Notes: generated by a model not told the origin, from the sequence alone. 15,000 bases of DNA from Pseudomonadota bacterium (GCA_023389535.1 JAEWEH010000333.1:1-15000); one strand, 5' to 3'. Positions 7,876-14,312 are shown, numbered from the stretch's first letter. Numbers and translations: made by a program.

Positions 7876-8337
7876 TTAGTTACCGATGAAGCTGGGCCAC
7901 AGCGGGAAGATCAGTCCCAGGCCCTTGATAAAGGCGAGCCAGACAAAACCGACCAGGAAAAGGCCGACTATCGCAGCGACTTTCCAGTTGAATTCATGGC
8001 TGGCCATGCTGCTGATGAAGACCAGCAGGAAGACCGAGATATACACGCCCAGGTAATTGAATGCGATACCGCATAGAACGACCGAGCCTATGACGATCCC
8101 GGTAATCTTCCAGTCGAATTTATCTATTTCGGTATCCTCAGCCTTGGATCGCATGGCGCCCAGCGCCACTGACGCGCCCAGCAAGGCCAGCAGCACGCCA
8201 AGCCAGAAGGGGAAGTAGCCTGGTCCCATGCGAGCCGCAGTGCCCATGGAATAATTGGTGGCGCCCAGCGCAAATCCGACGCCTAGGGCGACGAACATGA
8301 TGCCGGACCAGAAGTCCTGTTTGTTTCTGAGCTGCAT
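7876..8337 (-). CDS. tctB: TctB, small membrane subunit of tripartite tricarboxylate transporter
   Basis: This 153-residue protein has four hydrophobic segments (about residues 11-28, 38-57, 77-105 with a break, and 117-148), as expected for TctB. The N-terminus contains DFWSGIMFVALGVGFALGA and GTAARMGPGYFPFWLGVLLA, a recognisable TctB pattern. It starts at the ATG 8337-8335 with a strong AGGAGA ribosome binding site about 9 bases upstream. It is the first gene of the tctBA pair. In most TTT operons a gene for the periplasmic binding protein precedes it; here there is instead a non-coding gap and then a divergent cell-division gene pair. Confidence 0.92.
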   Translation of the reverse strand: MQLRNKQDFWSGIMFVALGVGFALGATNYSMGTAARMGPGYFPFWLGVLLALLGASVALGAMRSKAEDTEIDKFDWKITGIVIGSVVLCGIAFNYLGVYISVFLLVFISSMASHEFNWKVAAIVGLFLVGFVWLAFIKGLGLIFPLWPSFIGN

Positions 8338-8500
8338 AGTGGTGAATCTCCTGACTGCAGATGTGACAAGGGTACGGGGCGCGCAATTTATTTTGGGCGC
8401 AAGGCCGTAATGAGCGCGCCAATTCCGATACCCCGAAAAGGTGAGGAATGGTAATTGACGAAGGGGGGTCTGAAAACCCCGATTTCCCCTCAGTTGTCTA

Positions 8501-8510
8501 GGGTTTACCC
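8501..8510. promoter_or_regulatory. GGGT-TT-ACCC dyad upstream of tctBA
   Basis: A perfect 4-2-4 inverted repeat lies about 165 bases upstream of the tctB start, beside a group of C- and G-runs. It could be a small operator half, but it is short and its regulator is unknown. Confidence 0.25.
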
Positions 8511-8567
8511 GCAGTTATTGCACTTTTTACACTTTCCGAACGATCGCAAAGCCTTATACCGAGCGTT

Positions 8568-8611
8568 TTGAAAGAATGTTGAAAGGCTTTGGAAAGAGCG
8601 GTGAAAGGTTA
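8568..8611 (+). repeat. Four tandem 11-bp units with GAAAG core
   Basis: Units TTGAAAGAATG, TTGAAAGGCTT, TGGAAAGAGCG and GTGAAAGGTTA lie end to end; the pentamer GAAAG recurs at 8570, 8581, 8592 and 8603 with no deviation from 11-bp phase. It ends about 60 bases before the coiled-coil gene and begins about 230 bases from tctB. Direct repeats with 11-bp pitch are the known binding arrangement of OmpR/PhoB-family regulators, and such a regulator is encoded in this window (3054-3731). Binding is inference. Confidence 0.5.
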
Positions 8612-8669
8612 TGATGGCTTTGCATTTTCCTCTATCCACTTCTTCACGGGATGGTTTACGATAACGCCC

Positions 8670-9077
8670 ATGTTGCAAGATCTCGACTCTCTCGCTGCCC
8701 GCATCGGGCAAATGGTGCAGCTCACTCGTCAGTTGCAGAACGAACGCGCCGCCTTGCAGGCCCGTCTGAAGAATATCGAGCAGGAACGCGATGCGCTGCG
8801 CGATCAACTGCAGCGGCGCGAAGCCGACTATTCCTCGGTTGCGGAAAGCATCGCCGTTCACGAAGCGCAGGTACAAACCGTGCAAGCCGAAGCGCAGGCC
8901 ATGCAAGCAGGGCTGCAGGCCGAACTGTCCCGCTACAAGGCGGAATGCGAAGCGGCCAACCGGCGCTGTGCAGACAGCGAAGCCGACGCAACCCATTTGC
9001 GCCACGTTGCCGATCAGGCCAAGGGCCGCATCGATTCAATATTAATGCGCCTGCCCGGCGCACCTCGGGAGTCATGA
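8670..9077 (+). CDS. Coiled-coil protein upstream of zapA (putative ZapB-like division factor)
   Basis: This predicted 135-residue cytoplasmic protein is almost entirely a charged, Gln/Glu/Ala-rich alpha helix: residues 1-120 show heptad-like spacing (QLQNERAALQARLKNIEQER and similar), ending with AKGRIDSILMRLPG. There is no signal peptide or membrane segment. I do not recognise a named family. Its position directly before zapA, with its stop codon overlapping an ATG of zapA, and its coiled-coil nature suggest a partner of ZapA in Z-ring organisation, comparable to ZapB; that is inference. The ATG at 8670 is the only ATG that starts the coiled coil; the frame remains open to a TTG at 8589 but the added residues look non-coding. 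No clear ribosome binding site precedes it, which leaves some doubt about the start. Confidence 0.75.
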   Translation: MLQDLDSLAARIGQMVQLTRQLQNERAALQARLKNIEQERDALRDQLQRREADYSSVAESIAVHEAQVQTVQAEAQAMQAGLQAELSRYKAECEAANRRCADSEADATHLRHVADQAKGRIDSILMRLPGAPRES

Positions 9078-9079
9078 TC

Positions 9080-9388
9080 ATGGAACGAGTCGACGTATCC
9101 ATACTCGGGCGCGATTATTCCCTGGCCTGCTTGCCCGCTGAAAAAGAAGCCCTGTTGGCGGCTGTCCGCCACGTGGATCAACGCATGCTGGGCATCAAGG
9201 GCTCGGGCAAAGTATCCAGCAATGAACGCATCGCCGTCATGGCCGCCATACAGATTGCAGGCGAACTGCTGTCGATGCGTGCGCCGGATGGTCCGCTCAG
9301 CAATGTTGCGCTTGGTGATTTCAAGCGTAAAATTGACAGCATGAACGATATGCTTGACCAAGTGGCCGGGCTTGTTCAGCAGAAGTAG
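9080..9388 (+). CDS. zapA: ZapA, FtsZ-associated cell division protein
   Basis: ZapA binds FtsZ at mid-cell and bundles protofilaments. The 102-residue product opens MERVDVSILGRDYSLACLPA, which matches the ZapA N-terminal fold (a short beta strand pair with 'V.I.GR.Y...C'), followed by EALLAAVRHVDQRM, the SNERIAVMAAIQIAGELL helix, and a C-terminal coiled coil (about 75-102). Two in-frame ATGs occur, at 9074 and 9080. The GGGAG ribosome binding site at 9067-9071 is 2 bases from the first and 8 from the second, so the second is preferred. The upstream gene's TGA (9075-9077) overlaps the first ATG, pointing to translational coupling. 6S RNA follows directly, as in the classical zapA-ssrS arrangement of proteobacteria. 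Confidence 0.9.
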   Translation: MERVDVSILGRDYSLACLPAEKEALLAAVRHVDQRMLGIKGSGKVSSNERIAVMAAIQIAGELLSMRAPDGPLSNVALGDFKRKIDSMNDMLDQVAGLVQQK

Positions 9389-9445
9389 TATCATAGGTTT
9401 TAGAATCCGCGTTGTGCCGATAAGCATCGCGCGAATTCAATAGTT

Positions 9446-9625
9446 AGTCCCTGCGGTGTTCGTGACCTGGCCATACATTCCTTGAACCAATGCTTATGGC
9501 ATCTAGGTTGCTCGATTGACAAGTGGGCGTGATCTTCCATATTGGAAGAACCCGAAGCTTGACTGAAGGCGACCACCTTGGACCTCAGGTTCCGGGATGC
9601 CGGCCTAGACGGCACAGGCGGGGCA
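9446..9625 (+). ncRNA. ssrS: 6S RNA
   Basis: 6S RNA binds the housekeeping RNA polymerase holoenzyme by mimicking an open promoter and shifts transcription in stationary phase. The region has no credible coding sequence and lies just after zapA, the usual place. The 5' end CCCTGCGGTGTTCG and the 3' end ACGGCACAGGCGGGG are 6S-like and pair with each other (CCCUGC with GCGGGG, GUGU with GCAC). Inward, CTGGCC pairs with GGCCTAG with a bulge, GGCATC (9498-9503) pairs with GATGCC (9596-9601), and an apical hairpin TCTTCCA-TAT-TGGAAGA (9533-9549) caps the arm. This gives the long, interrupted rod expected. Ends are approximate by several bases; the promoter at 9389-9445 is not resolved. Confidence 0.88.
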
Positions 9626-9632
9626 TTTTTCC

Positions 9633-9658
9633 AAAAGCTCGTCTTCGGACGAGCTTTT
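9633..9658 (+). terminator. Intrinsic terminator after ssrS
   Basis: A perfect 11-bp stem AAAAGCTCGTC / GACGAGCTTTT encloses a UUCG tetraloop, and the stem's own 3' Ts are followed by CCTTT. It begins about 8 bases after the predicted 3' end of 6S RNA, so it should end the ssrS transcript and separate it from the secreted-protein gene starting 19 bases later. Confidence 0.85.
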
Positions 9659-9676
9659 CCTTTATGGGGCATTAAT

Positions 9677-10420
9677 ATGTATCTTTTCCAGCAGAATGGT
9701 AAAAGGCTGTTGGCCTTATCCTTGATGGCAGCGGCCGCCACCCTGGCGCCTATCGCGAACGCCAAAGACCAGGGGCAGCATGCCCGGCATGAAAAATGGC
9801 CACAAGCAAGCCTGCACGCAGAGGCATCCGCTGAAATAGCCCATGACACCGTGCGCATCACGTTGGCGTCCGAAGTCAGCGATGCGTCGCAGACGGCGGT
9901 TGCGGACACCCTGAGCAAGACCATGGATGATGTCATGAAGCAGGCCAAAGGGCACGACGGTATTAAAGTCACCAGCGGCAATTACCAGATCTGGCCCATG
10001 AACGATAAGGACGGGAAAATTTCCAACTGGCGCGGCCGTGGTGAAATCTTCCTCGAATCCAAGGACTTCGCCGCTGTATCCAAGCTCGCTTCCAGCCTGA
10101 GCGATCGCATGCCGATTGCGAATCTGAACTTCTCCGTGTCGCCGCAAGAAAAGGCCAGGCAAGAAGAAGCGTTGCTGACCAAGGCGGCGGATGCATTCCG
10201 CGATCGCGCCAAGGCCACGGCGCAAGCCTTCGGATTCAGCGATTACAGCATCAAGGAGATTGCACTGGGCGGTGCGGGCGCTCGCTACGAGGCCGCTGCG
10301 GGAGCCCCGCGCATGATGGCCATGTCCGCCGATAAGGCGGCTGTGCCCCTGGAAGGCGGGACCGAGCGGGTTACGGTGTCTGTGCGCGGTTCGATCTTCT
10401 TGCGCTCAGCACAAAAATAA
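9677..10420 (+). CDS. Secreted SIMPL-domain (DUF541, YggE/OMP28-like) protein
   Basis: The 247-residue product has an N-terminal signal peptide (charged KRLL, hydrophobic core [14 protein letters not shown], cleavage likely after ANA at about residue 29), so it should be periplasmic or outer-membrane associated. The mature part has the SIMPL/DUF541 layout: an opening beta strand ([20 protein letters not shown]), a helix with [18 protein letters not shown], strands including [11 protein letters not shown] and [12 protein letters not shown], then SFSVSP-like [34 protein letters not shown] and a final [14 protein letters not shown]. Family members such as E. coli YggE and Brucella BP26 are linked to oxidative stress or form ring-like assemblies; the exact function is not known. 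GGGG 7 bases before the ATG at 9677 supports the start. The last 50 bases overlap the convergent lgt gene. Confidence 0.88.
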   Translation: MYLFQQNGKRLLALSLMAAAATLAPIANAKDQGQHARHEKWPQASLHAEASAEIAHDTVRITLASEVSDASQTAVADTLSKTMDDVMKQAKGHDGIKVTSGNYQIWPMNDKDGKISNWRGRGEIFLESKDFAAVSKLASSLSDRMPIANLNFSVSPQEKARQEEALLTKAADAFRDRAKATAQAFGFSDYSIKEIALGGAGARYEAAAGAPRMMAMSADKAAVPLEGGTERVTVSVRGSIFLRSAQK

Positions 10421-11168
10421 TCGCGCCGGCCGCGATCATGGGCAGCGACAATAGCTGCCCCATGGACAAGCCGCCCGCAAGCAGGCCCAGGTAGTAGTCC
10501 GGTTCACGCGTGAATTCGACCATGAAGCGAAAGGCGCCGTAGCCCATCAAGAAGACGGCGCTGATCTGCCCTACAGGCCGGGGCTTGCGTGCGAACCACC
10601 AGACCAGTGCAAATAAAGCGAAGCCTTCCAGACCCATTTCATACAGCTGCGACGGGTGACGCGCGATACCGTCGCCCGTATGGGGGAATACCATGCCCCA
10701 GGGCAGTGTGGTGGGGCGGCCCCATAGTTCGCCATTGATGAAGTTGCCCAAGCGGCCCGCGGCCAGGCCCAGCGGGATGAGCGGGGCGATGAAGTCACCG
10801 ACCTCGAGCAATGTGCGCTGGCGCCGGCGAGCGAATACCAGCAGTACGACGATCACGCCGATCAGCCCGCCATGAAACGACATGCCTCCCTGCCAGAGAT
10901 ACAGGATCTCGATAGGGCGTGCGAGATATTCCGATGGCTTGTAGAACAGTGCATAGCCCAGCCTGCCGCCCACCACCACACCCAGCACGCCATAAAAAAT
11001 AAGGTCTTCCAGGTCACGCAGGCTAAGGTCGGATTTTCCGTGATTGATGCGCCAGCGGCCCAGAAGCCAGACCAGGCCGAATGCCACCAGGTACATCAGG
11101 CCATACCAATGTACGGCGATGGGCCCGAGCTGGATTGCGATGGGATCGATTTGGGGATACTGGAGCAT
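10371..11168 (-). CDS. lgt: Lgt, prolipoprotein diacylglyceryl transferase
   Basis: Lgt is an inner-membrane enzyme that moves diacylglyceryl from phosphatidylglycerol to the lipobox cysteine, the first step of lipoprotein maturation. About seven membrane segments are visible. Hallmarks: HWYGLMYL near the start, [19 protein letters not shown] with the essential His, the Lgt signature [14 protein letters not shown], and [11 protein letters not shown] start at the ATG 11168-11166 ([16 protein letters not shown], 265 residues) because Lgt homologs begin at this point; an in-frame ATG at 11219-11217 would add 17 residues without family resemblance, though neither has a strong ribosome binding site. 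The C-terminal 50 bases are antisense to the end of the SIMPL-domain gene. It is divergent from the cytochrome c gene. Confidence 0.95.
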   Translation of the reverse strand: MLQYPQIDPIAIQLGPIAVHWYGLMYLVAFGLVWLLGRWRINHGKSDLSLRDLEDLIFYGVLGVVVGGRLGYALFYKPSEYLARPIEILYLWQGGMSFHGGLIGVIVVLLVFARRRQRTLLEVGDFIAPLIPLGLAAGRLGNFINGELWGRPTTLPWGMVFPHTGDGIARHPSQLYEMGLEGFALFALVWWFARKPRPVGQISAVFLMGYGAFRFMVEFTREPDYYLGLLAGGLSMGQLLSLPMIAAGAIIFVLSARRSNRAQTP

Positions 11169-11262
11169 GCGTAGTATGGTGTCGATGAATTTCGTCGATA
11201 ATACCGCGATATCGTCCATCTTTTTTACGCTTGCTGATTACGATGCGAGCCGGTGCTGTATT

Positions 11263-11616
11263 ATGTATTCAAGACTACTTTCCGTGCTGGTGGCGATTGC
11301 CGCGGCGCTGCATGCATCGGGCGTGCAGGCGCAGACCCATGGAATCGATCTCGCACGATCCAATAATTGCCTTAGCTGCCATCAGGTCGACAAGAAGCGC
11401 GTGGGGCCTTCGTTTACCGTGGTTGCAGAACGTTTTGCGGGGCAAGAAGGGGCCGAATCCTATCTGGCTGATGCCATACGCAACGGCGGGCGGGGGCGTT
11501 GGGGGGCTGTGCCCATGCCGGCCCAACCGCAAGTCAGTCCCGCCGATGCGCGATTGCTTGCCGCGTGGATCCTGTCATTGGCCGAACCTCGTGCTAACTT
11601 GGAATCAGGGAAATGA
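11263..11616 (+). CDS. Small periplasmic class I cytochrome c
   Basis: The 117-residue precursor has a signal peptide (MYSRLLSVLVAIAAALHASG, cleavage likely after VQA at about residue 24) and one heme c site, NNCLSCHQVDKKRVGPSF, with the two cysteines and axial His. The likely second axial ligand is the Met in WGAVPMPAQPQVS. The size and the 'KRVGPSF' and 'VPMPAQ' stretches are typical of cytochrome c551/c552-like electron carriers. It presumably moves electrons in the periplasm; partners are unknown. The ATG at 11263 is chosen because it starts the signal peptide; the frame is open upstream but antisense to lgt. Its TGA overlaps the first possible ATG of msrA, so the two are one operon. Confidence 0.88.
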   Translation: MYSRLLSVLVAIAAALHASGVQAQTHGIDLARSNNCLSCHQVDKKRVGPSFTVVAERFAGQEGAESYLADAIRNGGRGRWGAVPMPAQPQVSPADARLLAAWILSLAEPRANLESGK

Positions 11617-11618
11617 CC

Positions 11619-12143
11619 ATGTCTGAAATTGCCATATTGGGCGGCGGCTGCTTCTGGTGCACCGAATCGGTGTTCCAGCCTTTGCGCGGCGTCCTCGCAG
11701 TCACGCCCGGCTATAGCGGGGGCCACGTCGACAACCCCAGTTATGAACAGGTATGCGGCAAAGATACGGGCCACATCGAGGTTGTGCGCGTCGAGTTCGA
11801 CCCGGATGTAATCAGCTTTGAAACCGTGCTCGAGGTATTCTTCGCCACGCACGATCCCACGACAGTTGACCGGCAGGGCGCCGACGTAGGGCCTCAATAT
11901 GCCTCGGCCATTTTTTGTTTGTCCGCCGAACAGGAAGCGACCGCACGCAAAGTTATCGCGCGCATCGAAGCCGAAACCGGTGTGCGCATCGTTACGCGCC
12001 TGCTCGGGGCGGAACGCTTTTGGCCCGCCGAATCCTACCATCACGATTATTATCAGCGCAATCCGGGCCAGGGCTATTGCCAGGCCGTCATTGCGCCCAA
12101 GCTTGCAAAGTTGCGCAAGCGCTACGCCGCTCTGCTGGCTTGA
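11619..12143 (+). CDS. msrA: MsrA, peptide methionine-(S)-sulfoxide reductase
   Basis: MsrA reduces methionine S-sulfoxide in proteins and free methionine, using a catalytic cysteine regenerated by thioredoxin. The 174-residue product opens MSEIAILGGGCFWCTESVFQ, containing the signature GCFWCTE with catalytic C11, then GVLAVTPGYSGGH, YEQVCGKDTGHIEVVRVEFD, FFATHDPTTVDRQGADVGPQ and the C-terminal HHDYYQRNPGQGYC with a probable resolving Cys. Two in-frame ATGs exist, at 11613 and 11619. AGGG at 11607-11610 is 2 bases from the first and 8 from the second, so I choose 11619. The first ATG overlaps the cytochrome c stop as ATGA. No secretion signal is seen, so it is cytoplasmic despite being paired with a periplasmic cytochrome. 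Confidence 0.95.
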   Translation: MSEIAILGGGCFWCTESVFQPLRGVLAVTPGYSGGHVDNPSYEQVCGKDTGHIEVVRVEFDPDVISFETVLEVFFATHDPTTVDRQGADVGPQYASAIFCLSAEQEATARKVIARIEAETGVRIVTRLLGAERFWPAESYHHDYYQRNPGQGYCQAVIAPKLAKLRKRYAALLA

Positions 12144-12154
12144 CGGCGCATCGA

Positions 12155-12181
12155 CCAGGCGCCGCCGCCGTGCGCGCCTGG
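12155..12181. terminator. Hairpin between convergent msrA and gate-protein genes
   Basis: CCAGGCGC (12155-12162) and GCGCCTGG (12174-12181) form a perfect 8-bp stem with an 11-base loop in the 46-base gap between two convergent stop codons. Position suits a two-way transcription end, but no T-run follows on either strand. Confidence 0.45.
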
Positions 12182-12189
12182 CAGCCGGC

Positions 12190-13155
12190 CTAAGCGTTCT
12201 GCTTGCTTAGTTGACCTGGGTTGCTGCGGTCTTCCCGCCAGATCAATTTGGCCAGGGTTGCCACAATGGCCAGCGTCAGTAAGACGCGCCCTACCAGGAC
12301 GACCCAGATATCGGCGCCCAGCGCCATCATGAGCAGTGTGTCTTCGATCAACGAGTGAGACAAAGACAGCCAAGACAAGGCGAGAAAACGCGTGCGTGCT
12401 GACAGCTTCTGTTTCTCGGCTTCTTCGATGATCAGCGCGCCGCCATAGGTCAGCCCAAGCAGGACCCCGACCGTTGTGACGGGCGCCACATGGGCATCCA
12501 GGCCCGACAGGCGCAACAGCGGCATCATGGCGGCGGTGAATCGACGCGTAATGCCCAGACGTTCGAGCATATCGAGCGCGAAGGCCAGGCCCATGATCAC
12601 GAGGAAGGTCAGCGCCAGCGAGAACGCGGTGGACTGCAGCCACGGCAAGACGCCGCCGTTGTTCGCCTGCATGATTGAAGAGCCGCGCAGCCAATCGAAG
12701 GATACGGGATCGGAAAGCAGGCCGCTGTAGTGGCTGCCCCAGGAAATCACGGCGCCGTATACGGCGGCCGTGCCTATGCGTAAGGCCGCTGTGGCGGCGA
12801 AGCTGGCGCCGGCGCGCCGGACGATGGCCTGCTCCACGGGGATGGCGTGGGCGAACAGCATCATGGCGCACAAGGCGCTGACTTGGCCTGTAGTCATGTC
12901 GATGGTTGCGGCCAAACCGGCCAGCGAAGCGATGCCCCCGTATATGCCGACAAGCACGGTGGTCGCCCAAATGATGCCGGCTTCGGCCGGCATATTAAGT
13001 ACCGACATGAAGGGGCTGATCAGTCGGCCTATTACGGAAACCAGCCCAAGATGCTGCGCCAGCTGCACCAGGACCATGACGGGCAGCATAATCTTCGCGA
13101 CTGTGATGAACATCCGCCAGCTGCGCCGCAGCAAGGCCGTGAAGTAAGCCAGCAT
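12190..13155 (-). CDS. Nucleoside-recognition (gate) domain inner-membrane protein
   Basis: The 321-residue protein is strongly hydrophobic with about 8-9 membrane segments and resembles the family annotated as nucleoside recognition / gate domain, related to spore maturation proteins and nucleoside transporters. Visible features include RRSWRMFITVAKIMLPVMVL near the start, WATTVLVGIYGGIASL, MMLFAHAIPVEQAIVRRAG, and the C-terminal VGVLLGLTYGGALIIEEAE and SLSHSLIEDTLLMMALGAD; the two halves look like repeated gate units. The function and substrate are unknown. I use the ATG at 13155 because GGGGGA sits 7 bases before it; an ATG at 13170 lies within that same ribosome binding site. It starts 44 bases after hppD on the same strand, so it is probably in the hppD transcript, and its ribosome binding site is inside a predicted stem-loop. 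Confidence 0.82.
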   Translation of the reverse strand: MLAYFTALLRRSWRMFITVAKIMLPVMVLVQLAQHLGLVSVIGRLISPFMSVLNMPAEAGIIWATTVLVGIYGGIASLAGLAATIDMTTGQVSALCAMMLFAHAIPVEQAIVRRAGASFAATAALRIGTAAVYGAVISWGSHYSGLLSDPVSFDWLRGSSIMQANNGGVLPWLQSTAFSLALTFLVIMGLAFALDMLERLGITRRFTAAMMPLLRLSGLDAHVAPVTTVGVLLGLTYGGALIIEEAEKQKLSARTRFLALSWLSLSHSLIEDTLLMMALGADIWVVLVGRVLLTLAIVATLAKLIWREDRSNPGQLSKQNA

Positions 13156-13157
13156 TT

Positions 13158-13189
13158 TACAATCCCCCATCGATAGATCGAGGATTGTA
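13158..13189 (-). promoter_or_regulatory. Predicted RNA hairpin hiding the ribosome binding site of the gate-protein gene
   Basis: In minus-strand RNA, UACAAUCC pairs perfectly with GGAUUGUA (8 bp), and inside it UCGA pairs with UCGA around a UCUA loop, leaving a UGGG bulge. The 3' arm contains most of the GGGGGA ribosome binding site and ends 2 bases before the ATG at 13155. The 5' arm begins 10 bases after the hppD stop, within reach of a terminating ribosome. This suggests translational coupling or conditional translation. No U-run follows, so a terminator is less likely. Confidence 0.5.
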
Positions 13190-13199
13190 TCGATTTGCG

Positions 13200-14312
13200 T
13201 TACTCCACGCTTTTCAGCGTGCCACGACGCATCTGGTCCAGTTCGATGGACTCAAACAGGGCTTTGAAATTACCTTCCCCGAAGCCCTCGTTGCCTTTGC
13301 GCTGGATGATCTCAAAAAAGATGGGGCCGATCTGGTTCTCTGTAAAGATCTGCAGCAACAGGCCGCCATCCGCCGCGCCATCCAGCAAGATGCCGTTCTT
13401 TTGCAAACGCGGCACATCTTCACCGTGGTTGGGCAGGCGCCGGTCCAGCAGTTCGTAGTAGGTGTCGGGCGTGTTCAGAAATTTCAAGCCGCTTTGCCTG
13501 AGCTGCTCTACAGTGCCATAAATGTCTCGCGTGGCGAGCGCGATGTGTTGGATACCTTCGCCCCGGTACAGGTCCAGGTATTCCTGAATCTGGCCTTTTT
13601 CCTCGTTGCCTTCTTCGTTGATGGGAATGCGGATGTTGCCGCAAGGCGAAGTCATGGCCTTGGACTTCACGCCGGTGACTTTGCCTTCGATATCGAAGTA
13701 CCTGACTTCGCGGAAGTTGAAGAGGCGTTCATAGAACTCGGCCCATTCCGCCATGCGGCCTTTGTGTACGTTGTGGGTAAGGTGGTCCACGACGGTCAGC
13801 CCGGCTCCTTTATGGCTCAGGTCGGTCTGCGCGGTGGCGGCGTCGATGGGTTCGAAGTCGACATCGTAAATGCTGATGTCGCCTATGCCGCCATGCCCCG
13901 ACTTTCCCTGCCAGCGATCCACCAGGTAAATCAGGGAATCGCCTATGCCTTTGATGGCGGGGATGTTCAGCTCCATGGGGCCGCTGCGCGAATCGAAGCC
14001 CCAGGCGCCCAGTTCGAGTGCTCGTTTATAAGCCTTGGCGGCATCGTTGACGCGGAACGCGATCGCGCAGATGGACGGTCCGTGCAGCCGGGCGAAACGC
14101 TGCGCGAACGAGTCGGGCTCTGCGTTGATCAGGAAGTTGATGCCGCCTTGGCGGTAAAGGGTGACGTTTTTATTGCGATGGCGGGCAATGGCTTTGAAGC
14201 CCAGGGTTTCAAAGACTTGCCCCAGTGCGACTGGATCGGGTGCGGTGTATTCGATGAACTCGAAGCCGGCGGTACCCATGGGGTTATCCCAGGGTTCAAA
14301 TTGGGTATTCAT
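13200..14312 (-). CDS. hppD: 4-Hydroxyphenylpyruvate dioxygenase
   Basis: This Fe(II) enzyme converts 4-hydroxyphenylpyruvate and O2 to homogentisate and CO2, the second step of tyrosine breakdown. The 370-residue length is typical. The three iron ligands are visible: H177 in VVDHLTHNV, H256 in GIQHIALA and E334 in GPIFFEIIQR. Other hallmarks are the N-terminal GFEFIEYTAPDP, LTHNVHKGRMAEWAEFYERL, and the C-terminal GFGEGNFKALFESIELDQ. GGAG about 8-9 bases before the ATG at 14312-14310 sets the start. Homogentisate dioxygenase and fumarylacetoacetase genes are not in this window. It is divergent from an Lrp/AsnC-type regulator with 148 bases between, and a gate-family membrane protein follows it. 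A hydroxymandelate synthase is the usual alternative, but the context and length favour HPPD. Confidence 0.96.
   Translation of the reverse strand: MNTQFEPWDNPMGTAGFEFIEYTAPDPVALGQVFETLGFKAIARHRNKNVTLYRQGGINFLINAEPDSFAQRFARLHGPSICAIAFRVNDAAKAYKRALELGAWGFDSRSGPMELNIPAIKGIGDSLIYLVDRWQGKSGHGGIGDISIYDVDFEPIDAATAQTDLSHKGAGLTVVDHLTHNVHKGRMAEWAEFYERLFNFREVRYFDIEGKVTGVKSKAMTSPCGNIRIPINEEGNEEKGQIQEYLDLYRGEGIQHIALATRDIYGTVEQLRQSGLKFLNTPDTYYELLDRRLPNHGEDVPRLQKNGILLDGAADGGLLLQIFTENQIGPIFFEIIQRKGNEGFGEGNFKALFESIELDQMRRGTLKSVE

Larger units (their letters stand above)
8338..8669. promoter_or_regulatory. 332-bp divergent control region between tctB and the coiled-coil/zapA genes
   Basis: I see no credible coding sequence here. 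The stretch must hold the promoter of tctBA (minus) and of the coiled-coil/zapA/ssrS genes (plus). Visible elements, left to right: the tctB ribosome binding site; a cluster of G- and C-runs at 8463-8489 with GGGG/CCCC pairing potential; the dyad GGGT-TT-ACCC at 8501-8510; a 9-bp inverted repeat CAAAGCCTT (8547-8555) / AAGGCTTTG (8583-8591); and four GAAAG units in exact 11-bp phase at 8570, 8581, 8592 and 8603. No convincing -35/-10 pair was found on either strand. Confidence 0.5.

Noticed and set aside
8400..8430. Possible sigma-54 site (TTGGCGCGC on the minus strand) upstream of tctB
   Set aside because: The GG element lacks a GC-containing -12 element at the required spacing.
8338..8669. 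A hidden tctC or small gene in the tctB-zapA gap
   Set aside because: No frame shows a signal peptide, binding-protein motif or credible start, and the gap is too short for a binding protein of about 320 residues.
12122..12970. 282-codon minus-strand frame overlapping the gate-protein gene
   Set aside because: It is a frame-shifted shadow on the same strand, rich in Arg/His. The other frame encodes coherent membrane helices and has a ribosome binding site.
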